A DNA stretch of 9,672 nucleotides from Candidatus Microgenomates bacterium. GTDB lineage: Bacteria; Patescibacteriota; Microgenomatia; 2-02-FULL-39-11. The position numbers and the translations under genes are program-made. Positions 6,058 through 9,672 of this stretch are shown here, one piece after another; position 1 is the stretch's first letter, and each line of letters opens with the position of its first letter. The stretch spans positions 1 to 9,672 of the forward strand of contig JALHWS010000136.1 in assembly GCA_022866885.1 (NCBI GenBank). Direction: 5' to 3'. The notes beneath the pieces were generated by a model, which worked only from the letters and a program-made list of their open reading frames with translations, was not told the DNA's origin and made no database searches.

Positions 6058-6138
6058 AGGCGCGTGCCGGAATCCCCGCCTGCACTTGCCTTCGGCAAGA
6101 GCCGATGGCGGGCAGGGAACCGGCGCATAACTGTTTTG
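6058..6138 (-). pseudogene. 3' half of a tRNA-Cys-like gene with T-loop insertion
   Basis: On the minus strand it starts inside an anticodon loop (CAAAACAG, as in the intact tRNA-Cys), followed by variable TATGC, T-stem GCCGG/CCGGC, acceptor strand ACGCGCC and discriminator T. ATGAGGCGC at the 3' end (plus-strand reading) is identical to the same position in the intact tRNA-Cys. The T-loop TTC-GATT is interrupted exactly between C56 and G57 by the palindrome at 6075-6116. Upstream it joins GTGCGGGA, and no matching 5' half (expected GGCGCGT) is found before the intact tRNA-Cys. Confidence 0.7.
6075..6116 (-). mobile_element. Palindromic element in T-loop, copy B
   Basis: 42 bases reading CCTGCCCGC...TGCAGGCGGG on the minus strand. 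The ends pair through CCCGCC/GGCGGG and the middle holds its own hairpin (CTTGCC-GAA-GGCAAG). Termini and insertion point are the same as in copy A, and the interior is unrelated. Confidence 0.6.
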
Positions 6139-6157
6139 TCCCGCACTTTGCTTTATG

Positions 6158-6229
6158 AGGCGCAGAGGGGAATCGAACCCCTGCATAGCTGTTTTGCAGA
6201 CAGCCGTGTTTCCTCTTCACCACTGCGCC
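6158..6229 (-). tRNA. tRNA-Cys(GCA)
   Basis: A complete cloverleaf on the minus strand: acceptor GGCGCAG/CTGCGCC, TG at 8-9, D-arm GTG-AAGAGGAAA-CAC, anticodon arm GCTGT-CTGCAAA-ACAGC with anticodon GCA, variable TATGC, T-arm AGGGG-TTCGATT-CCCCT and discriminator U73, the known identity element of tRNA-Cys. CCA is not encoded (CAT follows). Confidence 0.96.
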
Positions 6230-6242
6230 TTGCCTAACCGTA

Positions 6243-6272
6243 ATTTTAACAAAAAACTCACCATTTGAGCAA
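6243..6272 (-). promoter_or_regulatory. Candidate promoter for the tRNA genes
   Basis: On the minus strand TTGCTC (6267-6272) and TAAAAT (6243-6248, 5 of 6) lie 18 bases apart. The predicted start near 6236 is only a few bases before tRNA-Cys. It overlaps the possible terminator of the upstream gene, so the two readings compete. Confidence 0.35.
6251..6270 (-). terminator. Possible weak intrinsic terminator after the large surface protein
   Basis: On the minus strand CTCA-AATGG-TGAG followed directly by six T, about 35 bases after the stop of the 1100-residue gene. The stem is only 4 bp (5 with a G-T pair), so termination would be weak and read-through into the tRNAs is possible. Confidence 0.35.
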
Positions 6273-6304
6273 CAGGAAAAAAGCGGATATATGTATGAGG
6301 CGGA

Positions 6305-9300
6305 TTATAACCTTCTTCGGAAAATCATTTTATTCCAGAAATTAGTCCATGCTGACGGTTGCTTGGTGGGAGTTGGAGTCGGTTTCCGAGTCGGTGTGGG
6401 AGAAGCAGGAGCTCCCGCAGCTCCCAGACCGGTAGAATAATATTCATCCGCACCGATATCATAGGCGGAACCTTGGGGACGGGACTGGCAGTCAATATCG
6501 CTTGGGTTACCGATAGTCATTCCTGCATCTTTGGCCGGTGAACTGCTTTGAAGATGGTAATAACTATTCAGTACTCCCGGAGTGGGAATAGTGTATTGAG
6601 GAGAAACACCGGTTATTGCTCCGTTTTCAGTACAATCACCACAGCCTGATTTATCTGTTGTGTTGTTATACCACAAATTATTATTAAACGTGATTTTCAG
6701 ATTGCTTCCGTCTCTGTCAAGAGCAATCGTATTCCTGCTGGGAGTACCGCCGCCATCATGATTGGAAAAAATATTATTGTACAAAGTCGTGCTATAGTCG
6801 TAGCAACAACCCATCCCGAAATGAACCGCCGCACCATATCCTTTATTAGCATCAAAAATATTATTGTTAATGAATGAACCTATATAGACGCTTCCTGTGG
6901 CAAAAAGAGCTGAACCACCACCGGTGGCACTGGTGGCTGTATTGCTGTAAAAAATATTGTTATATATCGGAGTGTTAACATTACCGGTACTATCGACGAT
7001 AAACAAGCCGCCTCCGGAATTGGCGCTGTTGTCATGAATATAGTTATTCCTAATTCCCGATTGTGAACCTCCTCCTCCTAGATAATTTAGATAAATACCG
7101 CCACCGCTTACTCCCTGAGCAACATTGTTATGGATATCGTTATGCCTTATTCGAAATCTGGCATATTGGCTCACGGTTATACCTGCTCCTCCACCACTAT
7201 TTATAAATCCGTTTTTAATCTCAAAATCTTCGATACTGGAATAATCGGTTAAGACAACTACTCTTCGGGCAGACTGCCCGTCAAGGATACTTTTAGGTTC
7301 ATGGCTGGTTTTCGTCCAATCTGAAGCAGCGGAACCGGTGAGATATCCTCCACGGAGCCTGATGAGTTTACTGTTCATGTTTACTACAGGATCCGTCGTA
7401 GGACCGGTGCCTTGATAAGGTCCACCGGCAGCAACTTTGATAAAGGCCTGTACCGGAGCAGCGGGAACCTTACTGATGGCATACTGAATGGTTTTGCATG
7501 GTGATCCCGGAGTTTGACAATTGGTGGTATCTTCCCCTGTCGCAGAAACATAATAGATCGTGAAACCCTGTCCGTCTTGAACATCAGCAGTACAAAGAGG
7601 CGGAACCGGTATAGTATATGATTTGGTATCGTGAGCTTCCCTTCCTCCACGGGTAACGACAATTCTGGATTTACTATTTCCCCCGTAACAAGTATATGAG
7701 GCAGTTGTGCTGCTGATTTCCTGTATGTTACTTACACCCCCTGAGGTATTACAATAAAACTTATAGATAATAGGTCCTGTCGCTGTGCCGCTGACAGTTG
7801 CGGTTAAAGTTGACTGCAGTGGATCCCATGCGGTAGCATCAGGCAAAGTCACGGTTAAGGATACAGAAAGGGTATTGGCGGGTGTCGGAGTCGGCGAAGG
7901 CATAATAAATGCCGTGATTTTTTCAGCACCGTATCCTCCGCTTGTGACATAAACACGGGCACTATTGCCTGCTGTCTGGTTTGGATAATAACAATCCCAG
8001 TGAGTTAAATTTTTACTTGACGTTGTAACTACTTCTTCGAATACGCCGTCATTTTCGCAATCAATGTAATAGGTAATGTCTCCCGTAGAATAGTAAACCT
8101 CAACGTGTAAATCCCGATAATGGGGATCTTCTCCTCTCGTTTGGTCTTTCCAATTAACACTTAGGTCAACATAAAGATCGCTGGTCGGATATGGTGTCGG
8201 CGTCCGGGTGGGAGTAATAGAAGGACCTCCAGCAGTCGGAGTGATTGTGACTGTGGGAGTACGGGTGGGAGTCACTGTTGGAGTTCTGGTTGGCGTAACT
8301 GTAGGTGTCGTGGTGGGCGTTATCGTGACTGTGGGAGTACGGGAGGGAGTTGGGGTTGGAGTTCTGGTTGGCGTGATTGTCCGGGTGGGAGTAATGGTAG
8401 GAGTCGATGAGGGAGTAAGGGTCGGACCCAGTTCAAAATAAAACCAATCCATATTGAGTGTGGAACTGCCGCTTCCGCCGGTAAATGTCAGGAAGATGGA
8501 ATGAATTCCGGTAACTGGAGTAGCTCCACTACAGCCAGTAACAGTCCAGTTTCCTATTCCTCCGGGGAAGGTGCAGGTTTTGATAATCGTACCAGTCTGA
8601 CTATCCAATCTGACTTCGATATTTCCGCCTGATTGGCTGGTTAACCGGTATACGAATGTGAGAGATCCCGGAATGGAGCCAAAATTTAAATTATAATATC
8701 CTACCCAATCACCTTCTTCTATGTTATCTATTGCCTGACCGCCGCTTGCGTTTCCATCATTGTAAATATCCACACCATAGACAACATTAAAACTTTCAGC
8801 TTCAATTTGAGGAACATATGGATTGATCGTCCCGGAAATTGGGGTTGGAGTAATGGTTGTTGTTGGCGTCCGGGTGGGAGTGATCGTTATAGTCGGAGTT
8901 GTCGTTGGTGTCCGAGTCGGAGTAAGAGAAGGAGTGATTGTAGCGGTAGGTGTCAGGGTGGGTGTCACTGTCGGCGTCCTGGTTGGGGTTAAAGTCGGTG
9001 TGACAGTCGGAGTCGGGGTTGAAGTTGGAGTAGGAGTCACACTTTGAGGATTACAAGCACAAGCACGGCCATATTGTTGCATAACATTATGAACAGGATT
9101 TCCCTCATAGGTTATATTACATTCCTGGGCAGTCCCAGCATCCCGATAACTACATACCCATACCGGTTTACATAAATTCGGACTAGGCATAGGAAGATTA
9201 GGGTTAGGAATCTTACAATTAGGATCATTAGGATTCATGGTTAACCCGATAGCTGGTAATCCCTTATGACCATAGCTTTGGCAAAAAAAGCAACTTTCTC

Positions 9301-9607
9301 CTGCAGATAGTTTTCCTAATAAACCATTCATTACCGTACAAGAAGAGTCATCATTCCAATCTCCCTGGGCACATTTTAAACCATGATTTGCACACACAAA
9401 GCTGCAAGTATCATTGCCGGCATTATTCCCCAAATACCAACAATAACCACCACTTTGGTAAGCATCTGCTGGGCAAGAAGCAGTTGTTGCCGCCTGTTTT
9501 CTGATATCAAAGTTCTTTACAGTATTGACGGCGACGGTAGAAATAAGAGAGGCAACGATGAGGAAGAAAGCAACAGTTAAACCTATCTCACCTTTTTGGC
9601 GGGTCAT
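6305..9607 (-). CDS. Large membrane-anchored surface protein: CBM6, Ig-like domains, beta-helix
   Basis: This 1100-residue protein probably binds or processes carbohydrate at the cell surface. In order: a basic start and one membrane helix (about 9-30, after KGEIGLT); a Cys-rich region (45-188); a TPT linker (about 190-256); a CBM6-like module (about 262-392, with IEAESF, EGDWVGYYNL and the closing MDWFYFEL); a second TPT linker (about 393-470); two related Ig/PKD-like domains (about 472-568 and 577-670, sharing a YYIDC/YKFYC strand pattern); and a right-handed beta-helix (about 680-1055, rich in NNYIHDN-type turns) that ends in DIGADEY. A PTPTRKPTPTPTKQ linker and the tail WTNFWNKMIFRRRL follow. 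There is no dockerin, unlike the five genes upstream. The start is supported by a good promoter just before it. Enzymatic activity is uncertain: the helix may be a lyase or only structural. Confidence 0.85.
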   Translation of the reverse strand: MTRQKGEIGLTVAFFLIVASLISTVAVNTVKNFDIRKQAATTASCPADAYQSGGYCWYLGNNAGNDTCSFVCANHGLKCAQGDWNDDSSCTVMNGLLGKLSAGESCFFCQSYGHKGLPAIGLTMNPNDPNCKIPNPNLPMPSPNLCKPVWVCSYRDAGTAQECNITYEGNPVHNVMQQYGRACACNPQSVTPTPTSTPTPTVTPTLTPTRTPTVTPTLTPTATITPSLTPTRTPTTTPTITITPTRTPTTTITPTPISGTINPYVPQIEAESFNVVYGVDIYNDGNASGGQAIDNIEEGDWVGYYNLNFGSIPGSLTFVYRLTSQSGGNIEVRLDSQTGTIIKTCTFPGGIGNWTVTGCSGATPVTGIHSIFLTFTGGSGSSTLNMDWFYFELGPTLTPSSTPTITPTRTITPTRTPTPTPSRTPTVTITPTTTPTVTPTRTPTVTPTRTPTVTITPTAGGPSITPTRTPTPYPTSDLYVDLSVNWKDQTRGEDPHYRDLHVEVYYSTGDITYYIDCENDGVFEEVVTTSSKNLTHWDCYYPNQTAGNSARVYVTSGGYGAEKITAFIMPSPTPTPANTLSVSLTVTLPDATAWDPLQSTLTATVSGTATGPIIYKFYCNTSGGVSNIQEISSTTASYTCYGGNSKSRIVVTRGGREAHDTKSYTIPVPPLCTADVQDGQGFTIYYVSATGEDTTNCQTPGSPCKTIQYAISKVPAAPVQAFIKVAAGGPYQGTGPTTDPVVNMNSKLIRLRGGYLTGSAASDWTKTSHEPKSILDGQSARRVVVLTDYSSIEDFEIKNGFINSGGGAGITVSQYARFRIRHNDIHNNVAQGVSGGGIYLNYLGGGGSQSGIRNNYIHDNSANSGGGLFIVDSTGNVNTPIYNNIFYSNTATSATGGGSALFATGSVYIGSFINNNIFDANKGYGAAVHFGMGCCYDYSTTLYNNIFSNHDGGGTPSRNTIALDRDGSNLKITFNNNLWYNNTTDKSGCGDCTENGAITGVSPQYTIPTPGVLNSYYHLQSSSPAKDAGMTIGNPSDIDCQSRPQGSAYDIGADEYYSTGLGAAGAPASPTPTRKPTPTPTKQPSAWTNFWNKMIFRRRL
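8190..8429 (-). repeat. Low-complexity TPT linker DNA with a 78-base tandem duplication
   Basis: Encodes the second Thr/Pro linker. On the plus strand GTGACTGTGGGAGTACGGG occurs at 8247 and 8325, and GGAGTTCTGGTTGGCGT at 8280 and 8358. Both pairs are 78 bases apart, so a 26-codon unit is imperfectly duplicated in tandem. Confidence 0.85.
8835..9045 (-). repeat. Low-complexity TPT linker DNA
   Basis: Encodes the first Thr/Pro linker (TPTLTPTRTPT-type units) between the Cys-rich region and the CBM6-like module. Short GTxGGxGT words recur throughout with no strict period. Confidence 0.8.
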
Positions 9608-9614
9608 TAATTTA

Positions 9615-9644
9615 AATATAATATTGAATTTATTGGCTTGTCAA
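9615..9644 (-). promoter_or_regulatory. Promoter of the large surface protein, nearly leaderless
   Basis: On the minus strand a perfect TTGACA (9639-9644), an 18-base spacer and TATATT (9615-9620, 5 of 6). Transcription would begin about 7 bases on, near 9608, while the ATG occupies 9607-9605. No Shine-Dalgarno sequence fits in the space, so the message is probably leaderless or nearly so. Confidence 0.65.
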
Positions 9645-9672
9645 GTACTGGGGTGAATTTCCCTTAGTTATA

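Noticed and set aside
5932..6237. Plus-strand open frame of 101 codons across the tRNA region
   Set aside because: It lies over two clear tRNA genes and their remnants on the other strand and has no recognisable protein content.
6251..6275. A third tRNA 5' half (TT-GCTC-AAATGGT-GAG resembles a D-arm on the minus strand)
   Set aside because: The preceding bases (TTTCCTG) find no acceptor partner nearby and the match is short. A weak terminator hairpin or tRNA promoter explains it as well.
8190..9045. Repeats that might suggest a CRISPR array or minisatellite
   Set aside because: The repeat words are short, irregular and in frame with TPT codons, with no constant repeat-spacer spacing. They are protein linker repeats.
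8208..9047. Plus-strand open frames made of Val/Gly repeats (VGVxVGV) at 8208-8441 and 8823-9047
   Set aside because: They are the antisense of the TPT linkers of the large minus-strand gene. The repetitive composition removes stops, and no start signal or independent domain is seen.

Overview
The window looks like a piece of a Candidate Phyla Radiation (Patescibacteria, probably Microgenomates-like) genome. This is an inference from style: secreted proteins with Pro/Thr linkers and short C-terminal dockerin-type tails, a huge surface protein with a single N-terminal membrane helix, TGA used as a stop, and tRNA genes without encoded CCA. No marker gene fixes the taxonomy.

Left part (1-5816, + strand). 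Five consecutive genes encode secreted proteins that all end in the same roughly 55-residue double EF-hand dockerin-like module. They are the 3' end of a parallel beta-helix protein, a calcineurin-like metallophosphoesterase, a GH26 beta-mannanase-like glycosidase, a glycosyl-hydrolase-like (GHL10/DUF187) protein and an N-formylglutamate-amidohydrolase-like protein. The first four are chained by 4-base ATGA stop/start overlaps, so they form a tight operon. The fifth follows after 73 bases with its own promoter-like sequence. The shared tail suggests that different enzymes are delivered to one common extracellular receptor, as in cellulosomes, but no cohesin is recognisable here. The dockerin DNA is strikingly alike between genes, down to synonymous sites, and at two junctions the likeness runs on into the next signal peptide.

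Middle (5817-6304, - strand). This 488-base gap holds an intact tRNA-Ile(GAT) and an intact tRNA-Cys(GCA), each followed by a damaged second copy of part of a similar tRNA. The damaged Ile-like gene is split in two halves whose 7-bp acceptor strands still match perfectly. The intact tRNA-Ile sits between the halves, inside a 106-base segment with 16-base inverted repeats. In both damaged copies a 39-42 base palindromic element interrupts the T-loop at the same place (between positions 56 and 57). This nested, tRNA-targeting repeat structure is the most unusual thing in the window.

Right part (6305-9607, - strand). One 1100-residue surface protein has an N-terminal membrane helix, a Cys-rich region, two long TPT linkers, a CBM6-like carbohydrate-binding module, two Ig/PKD-like domains, a right-handed beta-helix and a short basic C-terminus. 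Its promoter is placed so that the mRNA would be nearly leaderless. Together with the dockerin enzymes it points to binding and breakdown of external polysaccharide, plant or algal mannan being one possibility.
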